A stretch of DNA of 64,000 nucleotides, from contig CAVPZS010000005.1 of NCBI GenBank assembly GCA_963710275.1, positions 992,001 to 1,056,000 of the forward strand. The letters are read 5' to 3'. Below the pieces are notes generated by a model. The model worked only from the letters and a program-made list of their open reading frames with translations. It did not search any database and was not told the origin of the DNA. The DNA comes from Rhodoblastus sp963710275 (GTDB lineage: Bacteria; Pseudomonadota; Alphaproteobacteria; Rhizobiales; Beijerinckiaceae). Below are positions 8,181 through 17,818 of the stretch, piece by piece. The translations under genes and the position numbers were made by a program. Position 1 is the stretch's first letter. Every line of letters begins with the position of its first letter.

Positions 8181-9280
8181 TTAGTTCGCGAACCTGAAAT
8201 GCAGCACGTCGCCGTCGGCGACGACATATTCCTTGCCTTCCAGCCGGAATTTTCCGGCCTCTCGCGCGCCGGCCTCGCCATTGAAGGCGACATAGTCGTC
8301 ATAGGCGACGGTTTCCGAGCGAATGAAGCCCTTTTCGAAATCACTGTGGATGACGCCGGCCGCCGCGGGCGCCTTGGTGCCCTTTTCGATGGTCCAGGCG
8401 CGGGCCTCTTTCGGCCCGACGGTGAAATAGGTGATGAGATGCAGCAGGCCGTAGCCGGCGCGGATGACGCGGTTGAGGCCAGGCTCGTCGAGCCCGACGG
8501 CTTCGAGATAATCCTTCTGGTCGGCGGCGGGCATGACCGCGATCTCGCTTTCGATCTGGGCCGAGACGACGACGGCGACCTCGCCTTCCTCCTCGGCGCG
8601 GGCGAAAACCTTTTGCGAATGGTCATTGCCCTTGTCGGCCGAGGCTTCCTCGACATTGCAGACATAGAGCACGGGTTTCGAGGACAGGAGGCCGAGCTGG
8701 GCAAACGTCTTGCGCTCTTCGGGCGCCCGTTCGACCAGCCGCGCCGGCTTGCCCTCGCGCAGCAGCACGAGGCAGCGATTGACGAGATCGAGCTGCTCCT
8801 TCGAGCTCCTTGTCGCCGCCCTTGGCCTTCTTCTCCAGATTGCCGACGCGCTTTTCCAGCGAGTCGAGATCAGCCAGCATCAACTCGGTTTCGATGGTGT
8901 CGATGTCTCTGATGGGATCGACGTCGCCGTCGACATGGGTGATGTCGCCGTCGACGAAGCAGCGCACGACATGGGCGATGGCGTCGCATTCGCGGATATT
9001 GGCCAGGAACTGGTTGCCGAGGCCCTCGCCCTTGGAGGCGCCGCGCACCAGCCCGGCGATGTCGACGAAAGTCAGGCGGGTCGGGATGATTTCCTTCGAT
9101 CCCGGCGATCTTGGTCAACATTTCAAGGCGCGGATCGGGCACGGCGACGTCGCCGACATTGGGCTCGATGGTGCAGAAGGGATAGTTCGCCGCCTGCGCC
9201 GCCGCCGTCTGCGTCAAGGCGTTGAACAAGGTCGATTTGCCGACGTTGGGCAGGCCCACGATGCCGCATTTGAAACCCAT
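8181..9280 (-). CDS. ychF: YchF/OLA1 ribosome-associated P-loop ATPase (two frameshifts)
   Basis: 365 aa after removing two inserted bases, at 9097 and 8802. Each is a G placed between TC and AAGGA on the coding strand. The P-loop GLPNVGKSTLFNALT opens the protein, the NYPFCTIEPNVG switch region follows, and the C-terminal TGS-like domain ends DGDVLHFRFAN. YchF binds ribosomes and hydrolyses ATP in stress translation. It is nearly universal, so the two breaks are very unlikely to be biological. Confidence 0.93.
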
Positions 9281-9415
9281 GGTCCGACGCTCGCTCTGGT
9301 GAAAGGATGGCCCGCCCTATGCGGCGCGGCGGCCGAAAAGGCAAGCCCGCTTCAATCGACCAATAGCCTTATTTCGGTCACGCCCGAGCCAGGATCGGCC
9401 GCTAGACGGCGATTC

Positions 9416-9850
9416 ATGACCAGATTTTTCATGTCGCCACGCATCATCCCGCTCCTTGTCGTTATCGGGCTCGGTTTTTCCGCTGCTCCCGTCGGCGGCG
9501 GCGCAATGCCCGAAAGGGCAATTCTACCGCGTCTCGAAAAAAACCTGCGTAGCCAAGGAGGACGCGGCCAGGCTCGGCATTTATCACGGCGCCGGCGTCG
9601 AAAAGAAAACCGCCAAGGAGGCGGCTGCCAAGGAGGAGGCGCCTGCAAAGGAGAAGGCGACTGGCCGGGGGAAAGCGCCCGCGAAGGTCGCCGGGCCGAG
9701 GCCCGCGCCGGAGACGATGGAGGAAGCCCCGCGGGAATCGCCGGTCGACGTGACGCCGCAAGCGGAAGAGGCGCCCCGCCGGCGAAGGCGGAGCTCGCGC
9801 CGCCGGTCGCGCATATGCCCGCCTTTTCGCCTTATGGCGCGCTTCGCTGA
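9416..9850 (+). CDS. Small secreted Lys/Ala/Pro-rich protein (two compensating indels)
   Basis: About 144 aa if an extra T in the run 9475-9479 is removed and one base is restored near 9773. It then has a clean signal peptide (MTRFFMSPRIIPLLVVIG followed by LLPSAAA) and a mature start QCPKGQFYRVSKKTC with two cysteines. A low-complexity Lys/Glu/Ala and Pro-rich stretch follows, ending FSPYGALR. I do not recognise the family. The Cys-bounded motif suggests a periplasmic or surface role. Confidence 0.55.
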   Translation: MTRFFMSPRIIPLLVVIGLGFSAAPVGGGAMPERAILPRLEKNLRSQGGRGQARHLSRRRRRKENRQGGGCQGGGACKGEGDWPGESAREGRRAEARAGDDGGSPAGIAGRRDAASGRGAPPAKAELAPPVAHMPAFSPYGALR

Positions 9851-9916
9851 GAAAATTTCGCCAAGCCGTCTCGGCTGACCGTTGCATGACGCGCGAAATC
9901 GGATAGTTTGCGCGCC

Positions 9917-10432
9917 ATGACCCAAGAAATCTGCCCCTGCCGCGCGTCCGCGGACCAAAAACTGACCTTCGCCGAATGCTGCGGCCCCTATCTCTCGCGC
10001 GCGCAAAAACCTGCGACGGCGGAAGCCCTCATGCGTTCGCGCTACAGCGCCTTCGCCAAGGCCGATATCGACTATCTCTACGAGACCCTGTCGCTCGACC
10101 AGCGCACCGATTTCAATCGTGAGGCGACGGCTGAATGGTCGACCAAATGCCAATGGCATGGTCTCGACATCATTGAAACGGAGCAGGGCCTGGAAGGCGA
10201 CGCTGTCGGCAAGGTCACCTTCGCCGCGCATTTCAGCCGCGACGGCAAGCCGCTGACCCACAAGGAAAAATCCTTGTTCCGTCGCGAACCCGAGAGCGGC
10301 GTCTGGCAATTCGCCGCCGAACTGACCCTGAAGGGCGAGCCGGTGGTCCTCGGCGTGCAGCCCGGCCGCAACGATCCGTGTCCCTGCGGCTCGGGCAAGA
10401 AATACAAGAAGTGCTGCGGCCAGGCGGCTTGA
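9917..10432 (+). CDS. ychJ: YchJ-family protein with N- and C-terminal SEC-C zinc motifs
   Basis: 171 aa. The N-terminal CPCRASADQKLTFAECC and the C-terminal NDPCPCGSGKKYKKCCG are SEC-C type zinc-binding motifs. The middle SRYSAFAKADIDYLYET region is the YchJ/UPF0225 core with an NTF2-like fold. The ATG at 9917 is chosen over an in-frame upstream start at 9908. Function is not established. It converges on the phytochrome-like gene. Confidence 0.85.
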   Translation: MTQEICPCRASADQKLTFAECCGPYLSRAQKPATAEALMRSRYSAFAKADIDYLYETLSLDQRTDFNREATAEWSTKCQWHGLDIIETEQGLEGDAVGKVTFAAHFSRDGKPLTHKEKSLFRREPESGVWQFAAELTLKGEPVVLGVQPGRNDPCPCGSGKKYKKCCGQAA

Positions 10433-10443
10433 TCTGAGGCCTG

Positions 10444-11373
10444 TCAGCCCTCTTCCAGCGCCTGCTTCTGCAACAGGTGCAGGCGCAACGCGAGAAAATC
10501 CGCGAAGATTTCCACGCTTGTGAGCAGGTCCATGGCGGGATTGCGCGGCGCGCGATCGCGGAAAACGATGGCGCCCCATAGAGCCTCATCGATCATCAGC
10601 GCAATCGACAGGGAAGCGGTGAATCCCTCGTGGCGCAGGGCGACGCGCTCATCCTGCGCGGCGGCGCGCAAGCGGGCGGACGTCAGGTCGAGCGGCGCGG
10701 CGCCAGGCTCCGACAGGATCGGCGCCGGCGCGGCGGCTGCATCCACGATGAGGCGCGTGCGTTCGTCCCGAAGCCTCGCGCGCGCGAGCTCCGAAAATTC
10801 CGGCGGCTTTTCGGGGGCGTCCAGATCGTGGCTGTGCTGCTGGGCGACCAGCTCGCTCGATCCGTCGGCGTTAAAGCGGACAATTTCCGCCCGGTCATAT
10901 TGCAGCACCGAAAACACCAGCCGCGTCGCGCTTAGCAACAACCTCTTCGTGTCCATACCCAGGGCGATGCGGTCGATCATGGCGCGGGTGCGGTCGAGCG
11001 CCAGGCGGTCGCCGGCGAGCTCGGCCTTTTCGATTTCGACAAGGATTTCTTCGCCGGCTACGCAAGCCGTTACGTCGAAAACGCCTTCGCAACCGGGAAA
11101 GACGCAATCGGGCAGCAAGGCGGGCCGCGCCGGACCGGCGAAACGCGCCAGGGAATTGCGCAGGCCATGCGCGGTCTCGGAGCCGAGCAGGTTGGTGAGC
11201 TTCGCGCCGATGAAGGGGACCGTCCAGCCAGGAAACAGGGCGCCCAGATTGGCGGAATGGCGGAGTATCTGGACCGCCCGGGCGTCGCAGCCGATCAGCC
11301 AGCCGTGCCCCTGGATCGCGTCCGGCTGCACACGAAGATCTTCGCTGCTGGCGATCTCTCGGGCGTCGGACAT
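10444..11373 (-). CDS. Phytochrome-like PAS-GAF protein lacking chromophore residues
   Basis: 309 aa. Residues 10-120 resemble the phytochrome PAS_2 domain (PDAIQGHGWLIG corresponds to the usual IPGAIQPHG), and residues 130-295 resemble the phytochrome GAF domain (YDRAEIVRFNADG, then SLSIALMIDEALWGAIVF). The cysteine that binds biliverdin before the IQPHG motif is replaced by serine, PASDIP is absent, and the two pocket histidines are replaced (DERVALRHEG and FRDRAPR). No PHY, kinase or GGDEF domain follows; the protein stops after the GAF exit helix. It is therefore probably not a photoreceptor in the usual sense. The start at 11373 is preceded by AGGAAGGCGAGCG. Confidence 0.7.
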   Translation of the reverse strand: MSDAREIASSEDLRVQPDAIQGHGWLIGCDARAVQILRHSANLGALFPGWTVPFIGAKLTNLLGSETAHGLRNSLARFAGPARPALLPDCVFPGCEGVFDVTACVAGEEILVEIEKAELAGDRLALDRTRAMIDRIALGMDTKRLLLSATRLVFSVLQYDRAEIVRFNADGSSELVAQQHSHDLDAPEKPPEFSELARARLRDERTRLIVDAAAAPAPILSEPGAAPLDLTSARLRAAAQDERVALRHEGFTASLSIALMIDEALWGAIVFRDRAPRNPAMDLLTSVEIFADFLALRLHLLQKQALEEG

Positions 11374-11490
11374 GCGCTCGCCTTCCTCATGAACCGGAGT
11401 TCGACAGCATAATGAAAAAAACTTTTCGGCCAAGCAACTTTCCCGTCCCCCGCCGGGTTCACGCCTGGACATGAGCTTGGGAGGGCTGGA

Positions 11491-11763
11491 ATGCGGCGCT
11501 GGAGAGACGAACTTTTCCGTATCCTTGTTGTCGTGGCCCTTGGCGCGGGACTGGGGGCGCTCGCCAGCGGTCCGGAAAGGCCGAAGATCATGGCGCAGCC
11601 CAGACCGGCCCCGATCATCCTCGCCACGGCGATGGACGCCGATCCGCCGCCGCAATGCCTGTTGTTGCGCCGCGACAAGGGCGACGAGCGCCCCATCGGC
11701 GAAAAGACCGGCGAAGGCAAAGCCGGACATCGCAACCAGAAGAAGGTCATCGCCTGCGGATGA
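11491..11763 (+). CDS. Small single-span membrane protein, unknown
   Basis: 90 aa. A basic start (MRRWRDELFR) leads into a hydrophobic segment at residues 11-26 and then a polar tail. A GGGAGGG ribosome-binding site precedes the ATG and a strong terminator follows at 11790-11808. It is divergent from the phytochrome-like gene. No family is recognised. Support is the start signal, the terminator and the codon-like GC pattern; it could be spurious. Confidence 0.45.
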   Translation: MRRWRDELFRILVVVALGAGLGALASGPERPKIMAQPRPAPIILATAMDADPPPQCLLLRRDKGDERPIGEKTGEGKAGHRNQKKVIACG

Positions 11764-11789
11764 CCCCATGGCGGTTGCGACTGACTTGC

Positions 11790-11819
11790 GCCCCGCCCAT
11801 GGCGGGGCCATTTTCGTTT
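11790..11819 (+). terminator. Rho-independent terminator
   Basis: The 8-bp stem GCCCCGCC/GGCGGGGC (11790-11797 with 11801-11808) has a CAT loop and is followed by CATTTTCGTTT. It probably ends the transcript of the small membrane protein gene upstream. Confidence 0.6.
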
Positions 11820-11895
11820 GGCGGCCCGGCGGCGAAACTTTTTGATCGCCCGAAAGTATGATTACGCGTTAGGCTGCTTGAACGGGACGCGGAGC

Positions 11896-12799
11896 GTGAA
11901 GATTTCCAGGAAAAGCTTGCTGGTTGGCGCCACCCTTATGGGCGCGGCGGCGGCGGTCGCTGAAGCCGGCGCGCGCCAGGAGACGAACCTGCGTTTGCCC
12001 GGCGTCCTGTTCAACCGGCTGGTCGCGGAAAATGTCGCGGTCAGTCGCGGCCTGCCTATTCGGCCCGGGGCCGCGGCAAAAACTCGACATCTATCGGCCC
12101 AAGCCCGAGATGGACCGCAAGGCCATCGTCATTTTCTATTACGGCGGCGGCTGGCGGCGCGGCGAGAGGGGCATGTACCGTTTCGTCGGCGCGGCGCTCG
12201 CGGCGCAGGGTTTTACGACCGTCATCCCGGATTACCGGCTCTATCCCGAATTCGGCTTTCCCGAATTCATGGAGGACGCGGCCCTGGCCTATGGCTGGGT
12301 GCAGAAGCGGTTGAACGCGGGCGGATTAAAGCGGCCGGTGATCCTGATGGGCCATTCGGCCGGCGGCCATATCGCCGCCTTGCTGGCGCTCGACGGCCAT
12401 TATCTCGCGGATTATCCGCCGCCGGCAGCCGTGGTCGGACTTGCGGGCCCCTATGCCTTCGACCCCACCACTTGGCCGCGCACCCGCGATATTTTCCGCG
12501 CGGCGGCGGGCGACCCGGACAAGACGCGTCCCGTCACCTTCGTCTCGGCCAAGGCGCCGCCCATGTTCCTCGCCCGCGGCGCGGAGGATGACGTTGTCGC
12601 CGGCTTCAACGCCGACGAACTCGCCAGGGCCTTGCATGAAAAGGGGGTGGAGGCGGAAAACCGGATTTATCCCGGCATGGGCCATGCCGGCCTGGTGCTG
12701 GCTCTGGCGCGACCCTTCCGCTGGCGCGCGCCGGTGCTGGCCGAGAGCGTCGCCTTCATCGACCACGTCCTGAAACAGCGGGTCATGGCGCTTCGTTGA
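11896..12799 (+). CDS. Secreted alpha/beta hydrolase, carboxylesterase-like (one frameshift)
   Basis: About 300 aa. GTG at 11896 opens a signal peptide (VKISRKSLLVGATLMGAAAA) in a frame that joins the hydrolase body after one T is removed at 12059-12060. The body shows the oxyanion FYYGGGW segment, the nucleophile elbow GHSAGGH, an acid loop near GAEDDVV and the catalytic histidine in PGMGHAG. This is the BD-FAE/esterase-lipase group. It converges on the next gene, with a 17-base overlap of coding ends. The substrate is unknown. Confidence 0.8.
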
Positions 12800-13778
12800 G
12801 CGGCCGGAATGGTTGCGGCAGGGCGTTGCGCTGGCGCAGGTCCTGGAATCGCGCCAAGCCGAACGGCTCATTGCCATTGGCGTGAACGAGCACGACCGAG
12901 CCCGGCCGCGCGCGCTGGCCCAGCGCCAGCCAGGCGTCGGCGCCGAGCGGGATCAAATGATCTTCGCGCAGCGCCGTCATCCAGGCCGAATCGGAAATCA
13001 GGCCGGGAAAGCGGAAGAACACGCTCGGCGTCTCGCCATTGGCGATCAGGAGTTGTTCCACGTCCAGGATTTCGCCCTGACGGTCATGGCCGGGAATGAG
13101 GAGGTAGTTCTCGCCGTCGGGCAGGCCGGGCCGGTAGGGATGATGGAAGGAATGGTTGACGAAGGAGATCGCCAGCCGTCCCTCCGCCTTCTCCCGCCGC
13201 AGCCATGAAAAATCCTCATGATGGCGCTCGATCCACAATCCGCTGACCGAAAGAGCGATGGGGGTCGTTGCGCCGGCTTGCTCCAGCGATTGCAGGAAGC
13301 CGCGGTCGAGCGGTCTTTGTGACGGGCAAAGGTCGGCGGTGACAAAGGCGCCGTCGCCATGTCCCTGCTTCAATCCGGCATTGTCGAGCCAGGTCGCGCC
13401 CGCAGGCAGGTCCTTGCCCTTTTGCCGCGAGGCGCGCGCCACGGCGTCGACGAAGCGGGTTTTTTCCTGAGCGGCGTCCGTGGTTTCTGAGCAAGCCCAG
13501 CAGGCGGCGCGCTCCAACTGCGTCGCGAGGCTTTGCGGGTCCACCGTGAGCAGCAGGTCCCGGCCATCGAGTTGCATCGCGCGAATGGCGAGGCGTTCGG
13601 TCCCGTCGCGACGGCAGCTTTGCAGCACGACCCGGTAGGCCTTGACCCGCTCGACAGGCTGCAAGGGTCCATCGACAGGCGCCTCAATGCGGACGGGCGC
13701 CGCGCAATCGGGCGCCGCCGTTGCGCGTGGGACGGCGAAGGCGGATAAGATCAGGGCGAAAACAACTGCTTTTTTCAT
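12783..13778 (-). CDS. Secreted polysaccharide deacetylase-like protein
   Basis: 331 aa. A signal peptide (MKKAVVFALILSAFAVPRATA) is followed by an N-terminal region of about 120 residues with CWAC cysteines that I do not recognise. The NodB-like part has an NHSFHHPY metal-binding H-x3-H block, FFRFPGL (the family's RxPG) and a late VVLVHANG segment. Catalysis on peptidoglycan or another acetylated glycan is inferred from the family. The catalytic aspartate usually present early (FDDG) appears as VTADLCPSQ, so activity is uncertain. Confidence 0.7.
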   Translation of the reverse strand: MKKAVVFALILSAFAVPRATAAPDCAAPVRIEAPVDGPLQPVERVKAYRVVLQSCRRDGTERLAIRAMQLDGRDLLLTVDPQSLATQLERAACWACSETTDAAQEKTRFVDAVARASRQKGKDLPAGATWLDNAGLKQGHGDGAFVTADLCPSQRPLDRGFLQSLEQAGATTPIALSVSGLWIERHHEDFSWLRREKAEGRLAISFVNHSFHHPYRPGLPDGENYLLIPGHDRQGEILDVEQLLIANGETPSVFFRFPGLISDSAWMTALREDHLIPLGADAWLALGQRARPGSVVLVHANGNEPFGLARFQDLRQRNALPQPFRPLNEAP

Positions 13779-13789
13779 GCGCGGAGTTC

Positions 13790-14245
13790 ATGACCCAAAA
13801 CGGCCTTGCGACCAAGTCGTTTCATATTCTCAGGGAAGAGCCTGGCCAGGTTGCGGCGAAAGCCACCGCCGAACATCTGGCGTTCGAGGTCGCGGCGGTC
13901 CATGGCCCGCGTGATGAAAAAGCCTTCGCGCTGGCGGCGCGGGACGCAAAATGCGGCTGGATCGGCGGGATCAATGGCGTGATCCATTGGCGTTGGCTCT
14001 ATATCGGCCAGTTTTTCGTGGCGCGCGAATGGCGCGGGCGCGGGCTTGGCCGCGCGCTGCTGACCGAGGCGGAAATGGTCGCTGTCGAGAACGCCTGCGT
14101 CGGCGTCTATCTTGACACGTTCGATCCGGGCGCGCTGGCGTTTTACGGCAAATGCGGCTTTGCCGTCGCCGGCCGGATCGAGAATTTTCCGCCGGGCGCG
14201 GCGCGGACCTGGCTCAGCAAGACGCTCACACCCGCATCGGCATGA
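13790..14245 (+). CDS. GNAT-family N-acetyltransferase
   Basis: 151 aa. The acetyl-CoA-binding motif A reads QFFVAREWRGRGLGRALLTEAE, shown here only in part because it is the only diagnostic block. The YLDTFDPGALAFYGKCGF segment follows, as in acetyltransferases of small molecules. The ATG at 13790 is 11 bases from the divergent deacetylase start. Its last 20 bases overlap the end of dnaN. The substrate is unknown. Confidence 0.8.
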   Translation: MTQNGLATKSFHILREEPGQVAAKATAEHLAFEVAAVHGPRDEKAFALAARDAKCGWIGGINGVIHWRWLYIGQFFVAREWRGRGLGRALLTEAEMVAVENACVGVYLDTFDPGALAFYGKCGFAVAGRIENFPPGAARTWLSKTLTPASA

Positions 14246-15344
14246 GCACGTAGAGCGCGCTGGCGCCGTCACGGTCCTGGACGATGGTCGGCGATCCCGA
14301 ATCGTTCAGCTTGAACAAGGCGGTGTCGCTGTCGAGCTGGTTGGCGATGTCGATCAGGTAGCGGGCGTTGAAGCCGATCTCCAGCGGCGCCGCATTATAG
14401 TCGACCTCCAACTCCTCGACCGCCGAACCGGAATCCGGATTGGTCACCGACAGCACCAGCTTGCCTTCGGAAACGGCGAGCTTGACCGCCCGGCCGCGCT
14501 CCGAGGAAATGGTCGAGACGCGATCGACCGCATCGGCGAAATCCTTGCGCTCGACGGTCAGGAACTTGTCGTTATGCGCGGGGATCACCCGGGCATAGTC
14601 GGGGAAGGAGCCGTCGATCAGCTTCGAAGTCAGGATCACCGCGCCCAGGGTGAAACGGATCTTGGCGGCGGATAGCTCGACGCCGACCTCCATGTCCGGG
14701 TCTTCGATCAGCTTCTGCACTTCCGCCACCGCCTTGCGCGGCACGATCACGCCGGGCATGCCGGCGGCGCCGGCCGGGGCGGCCGTCTCCAGCCGCGCCA
14801 GGCGATGGCCGTCGGTCGCCACCGCGCGCAGCACGGATTTTTCTTCCGATTCCGCGACATGCATGAACACGCCATTGAGGTAATAGCGGGTTTCCTCGTT
14901 GGAAATGGCGAATTGCGTCTTGTCGAGCAGGCGCTTGAGATCATTGGCGGCAAGCTTGAACTTGTGGCTCAGCTCGCCCGCGGCGAGATCGGGAAAATCA
15001 CTTTCCGGCAGGCTTTGCAGATTGAAGCGCGAGCGTCCCGAACGCAATTGCAGCTGGCCATTGTCCTCGCCCGTCTCCAGCGAAACCTGGGCGCCGTCGG
15101 GCAGTTTGCGCACGATCTCATAGAGCGTATGGGCTGGCAGGGTGGTCGCGCCGGCCTGTCCGACATCGGCGGGGACGGTTTCCGTCACTTCGAGATCGAG
15201 GTCGGTGGCCTTGAGCTGCAGGCCGGACCCGCTGGCGTTGAGCAGCACATTGGAGAGAATCGGAATGGTGGTGCGCCGCTCGACGACGCGATGGACGTGA
15301 CCGAGCGATTTAAGCAGGGCCGATCTCTCAAGCGTAACTTTCAT
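14226..15344 (-). CDS. dnaN: DNA polymerase III beta sliding clamp
   Basis: 372 aa, the usual length. The start MKVTLERSALLKSLGHVHRVVERR, the three-fold repeat of clamp domains and the LMPMRV end are standard. DnaN forms the ring that tethers the replicative polymerase and binds clamp-loader and repair partners. I chose the ATG at 15344; the frame extends upstream without a better start. dnaA is not adjacent, and the upstream neighbour is a divergent penicillin-binding protein, so there is no sign of an origin here. Confidence 0.97.
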   Translation of the reverse strand: MKVTLERSALLKSLGHVHRVVERRTTIPILSNVLLNASGSGLQLKATDLDLEVTETVPADVGQAGATTLPAHTLYEIVRKLPDGAQVSLETGEDNGQLQLRSGRSRFNLQSLPESDFPDLAAGELSHKFKLAANDLKRLLDKTQFAISNEETRYYLNGVFMHVAESEEKSVLRAVATDGHRLARLETAAPAGAAGMPGVIVPRKAVAEVQKLIEDPDMEVGVELSAAKIRFTLGAVILTSKLIDGSFPDYARVIPAHNDKFLTVERKDFADAVDRVSTISSERGRAVKLAVSEGKLVLSVTNPDSGSAVEELEVDYNAAPLEIGFNARYLIDIANQLDSDTALFKLNDSGSPTIVQDRDGASALYVLMPMRV

Positions 15345-15580
15345 GGGGCAACGATCCGAAATCACAAAAAACTTTTTTCGCGGGGGCGCAACATTGCAGC
15401 GCCTTTGCCGGCAAAGCAAGAACGAGAGGGCTTTTTGCCGAAACTTTCCGCATTTTTCGCCAGCTCTGCGCCGGGCCGGCAAAAAAGTCTTAACCGGCCC
15501 TTAATCCGCCGGTTTTAGCATGAACAAGGCGCTTATCCCCTCGGGGGAATCATTGGCCGCAGGAGTCGAACGGCAGGACC

Positions 15581-17818
15581 ATGGCGCGCAAGAAAGCGGA
15601 CGGCGAGCGGATCGAGCCGAGTTTTACCGCCAGGCCGGAAGGCGCCGCGCCGCGCGTCGAGGCCGAACCGCGCGGCGGCAGGCCCCGCGCCGAAAAACCA
15701 AAACCTAAAAAAAGCAAGGCCGAGCCGAAAAAACGCAAGGGGTCGTTGTTCGGCCGGCTGGTCTATTGGAGCTTCGTGCTCTTCATCTGGGGCGCGATCG
15801 GCGCAGGCGGCCTTGTCGTCTATTACGGCTCGCAATTGCCGCATATCGACCAGCTCGCCGTGCCGAAGCGTCCGCCCAATATCGCCGTGCTCGGCGTCGA
15901 CGGCTCTCTCCTCGCCAATCGCGGCGACACCGGCGGCGCGGCCGTGCGGCTGCAGGACCTGCCGCCCTATCTGCCCAAGGCCTTCGTCGCCATCGAAGAC
16001 CGGCGTTTCTACAGCCATTGGGGCGTCGATCCCGTCGGCGTGGTCCGCGCCCTGGTTCGCAACGCCACGGGCAAAGGCGTGATGCAGGGCGGTTCGACCC
16101 TCACCCAGCAATTGGCGAAGAACCTGTTCCTGACCCAGGAGCGCACGGTCTCCAGAAAAATCCAGGAAGCCATTCTGGCGCTGTGGCTGGAGCATAAATA
16201 TTCCAAGGACCAGATTCTCGAACTCTATCTCAACCGGGTCTATTTCGGCTCCGGCGCCTATGGCGTCGATGCGGCGGCGGAAAAATACTTCGGCCATTCG
16301 GCCAAGGCCGTGACCCTGCCGGAAGCGGCCATGCTCGCCGGGCTGATGAAGGCGCCGACGAAGCTCGCGCCCAATCACAACGAAGCGGCGGCGGTCGAGC
16401 GCGCCACCCAGGTCATCGCCGCCATGGCCCAGGAAGGCCACATCACCGAGGCCATGGCGCAGGTGGCGCTGGCCCATCCCGCCCACGCCGTGCGCGGCAG
16501 GGCGGGCGGCTCGCTCAATTACGCCGCCGATCATGTCATGGACGTGCTGGACGAAACCATCGGCGCGATCGACGAGGACATCGTCGTCACCTCCACCATC
16601 GATCCGAACATGCAGGCGTCGGCGGAGCGCGCTTTGGCAGGCGTGCTGGCGCGCGAGGGCGGAAAATACGGCGTGAGCCAGGGGGCCCTGGTCTCGATCG
16701 ACGGAACCGGCGCGATCCGCGCGCTGATCGGCGGCCGCGATTACGAGGACAGCCAGTTCGACCGCGTCGTCTCCGCGCATCGCCAGCCCGGCTCCTCCTT
16801 CAAGCCCTTCGTCTATCTGACGGCGCTGGAACATGGGCTGACGCCGGACACGGTCCGCGAGGACGCGCCGATCAATGTGCGCGGCTGGCAGCCGGAAAAC
16901 TCCAGCCATAGATACATGGGCGAGGTCAATCTCACCACCGCGCTCGCCATGTCGCTCAATACGGTGGCGGTGCGGCTGGGCCTTGAGGTCGGCCCGCGCG
17001 CGGTGATCGCGACCGCGCATCGGATGGGGATCGCCTCCGAACTGCAGCCCAACGCCTCGATCGCGCTGGGCACTTCCGAGGTCACGCCGCTGGAGCTGGT
17101 GACCGCCTATGCGCCTTTCGCCAATGGCGGCATTGGCGTGCAATCGCATATCATCACCAAGGTGCGTACGGCGGACGGCAAATTGCTCTACACCCGCAAA
17201 GGGTCGAGCAATGGCCGGGTCGTCGAGCCGCAATATGTGGCGATGATGAACAGCATGCTGGAGCAGACGCTGATCATCGGCACGGCGAAAAAGGCCGATC
17301 TGCCCGGCTGGGAGGCGGCGGGCAAGACCGGCACCAGCCAGGATTATCGCGACGCGTGGTTCGTTGGCTACACCAGCCAGCTCATCACCGGCGTCTGGCT
17401 CGGCAATGACGACAATTCGCCGACGAAAAAGGCCTCGGGCGCCAATCTGCCGGTGGAGGTCTGGTCGCGCTACATGCGCGAAGCCTTGAAGGGGATGGTG
17501 GTCGCCGGCCTGCCGACCGGCGGCTGGCGCAGCGAGACCCTGGCCGGCGGGCCGCCCGCCTCGCTCTGGCCCTTCTCCCCGCCTGCCGCGAATAATGCGC
17601 CGCCGCCGTCGGCGCCGCATATGGATCTCAGCAACCCGTCAGCGCCCGTCGAGGTCGGGAGAGCGGGCGAGCGGCCGGGTGAGCGCCTTGGCCGCGTCGC
17701 CGAATCTCCGCCCGAACGCGACGACGAGCCGGTTCCGCCGGAAGACATCCCCGAGGGACGGCGCGAGCGGCCGGCGCAAGGGCCGGAAAATTTCTTCCAG
17801 CAGCTTTTCGGGCGCTAA
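15581..17818 (+). CDS. mrcA: Class A penicillin-binding protein (PBP1A type)
   Basis: 745 aa. A basic cytoplasmic tail with a KPKPKKSK stretch leads to one membrane span (residues 57-83). The GT51 glycosyltransferase follows with EDRRFYSHWG near residue 141, GGSTLTQQLAKN and the RKIQEAILALWLE motif. The transpeptidase has SSFK near 405 (active-site serine), SLN near 458 and KTGT near 581. The last 90 residues are Pro/Arg-rich. It polymerises and cross-links peptidoglycan at the outer face of the inner membrane. Confidence 0.93.
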   Translation: MARKKADGERIEPSFTARPEGAAPRVEAEPRGGRPRAEKPKPKKSKAEPKKRKGSLFGRLVYWSFVLFIWGAIGAGGLVVYYGSQLPHIDQLAVPKRPPNIAVLGVDGSLLANRGDTGGAAVRLQDLPPYLPKAFVAIEDRRFYSHWGVDPVGVVRALVRNATGKGVMQGGSTLTQQLAKNLFLTQERTVSRKIQEAILALWLEHKYSKDQILELYLNRVYFGSGAYGVDAAAEKYFGHSAKAVTLPEAAMLAGLMKAPTKLAPNHNEAAAVERATQVIAAMAQEGHITEAMAQVALAHPAHAVRGRAGGSLNYAADHVMDVLDETIGAIDEDIVVTSTIDPNMQASAERALAGVLAREGGKYGVSQGALVSIDGTGAIRALIGGRDYEDSQFDRVVSAHRQPGSSFKPFVYLTALEHGLTPDTVREDAPINVRGWQPENSSHRYMGEVNLTTALAMSLNTVAVRLGLEVGPRAVIATAHRMGIASELQPNASIALGTSEVTPLELVTAYAPFANGGIGVQSHIITKVRTADGKLLYTRKGSSNGRVVEPQYVAMMNSMLEQTLIIGTAKKADLPGWEAAGKTGTSQDYRDAWFVGYTSQLITGVWLGNDDNSPTKKASGANLPVEVWSRYMREALKGMVVAGLPTGGWRSETLAGGPPASLWPFSPPAANNAPPPSAPHMDLSNPSAPVEVGRAGERPGERLGRVAESPPERDDEPVPPEDIPEGRRERPAQGPENFFQQLFGR

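Noticed and set aside
15533..17620. A 695-aa open frame on the minus strand opposite mrcA
   Set aside because: The product is a Arg/His/Gly-rich shadow with no motif, and the plus strand encodes an unmistakable penicillin-binding protein.
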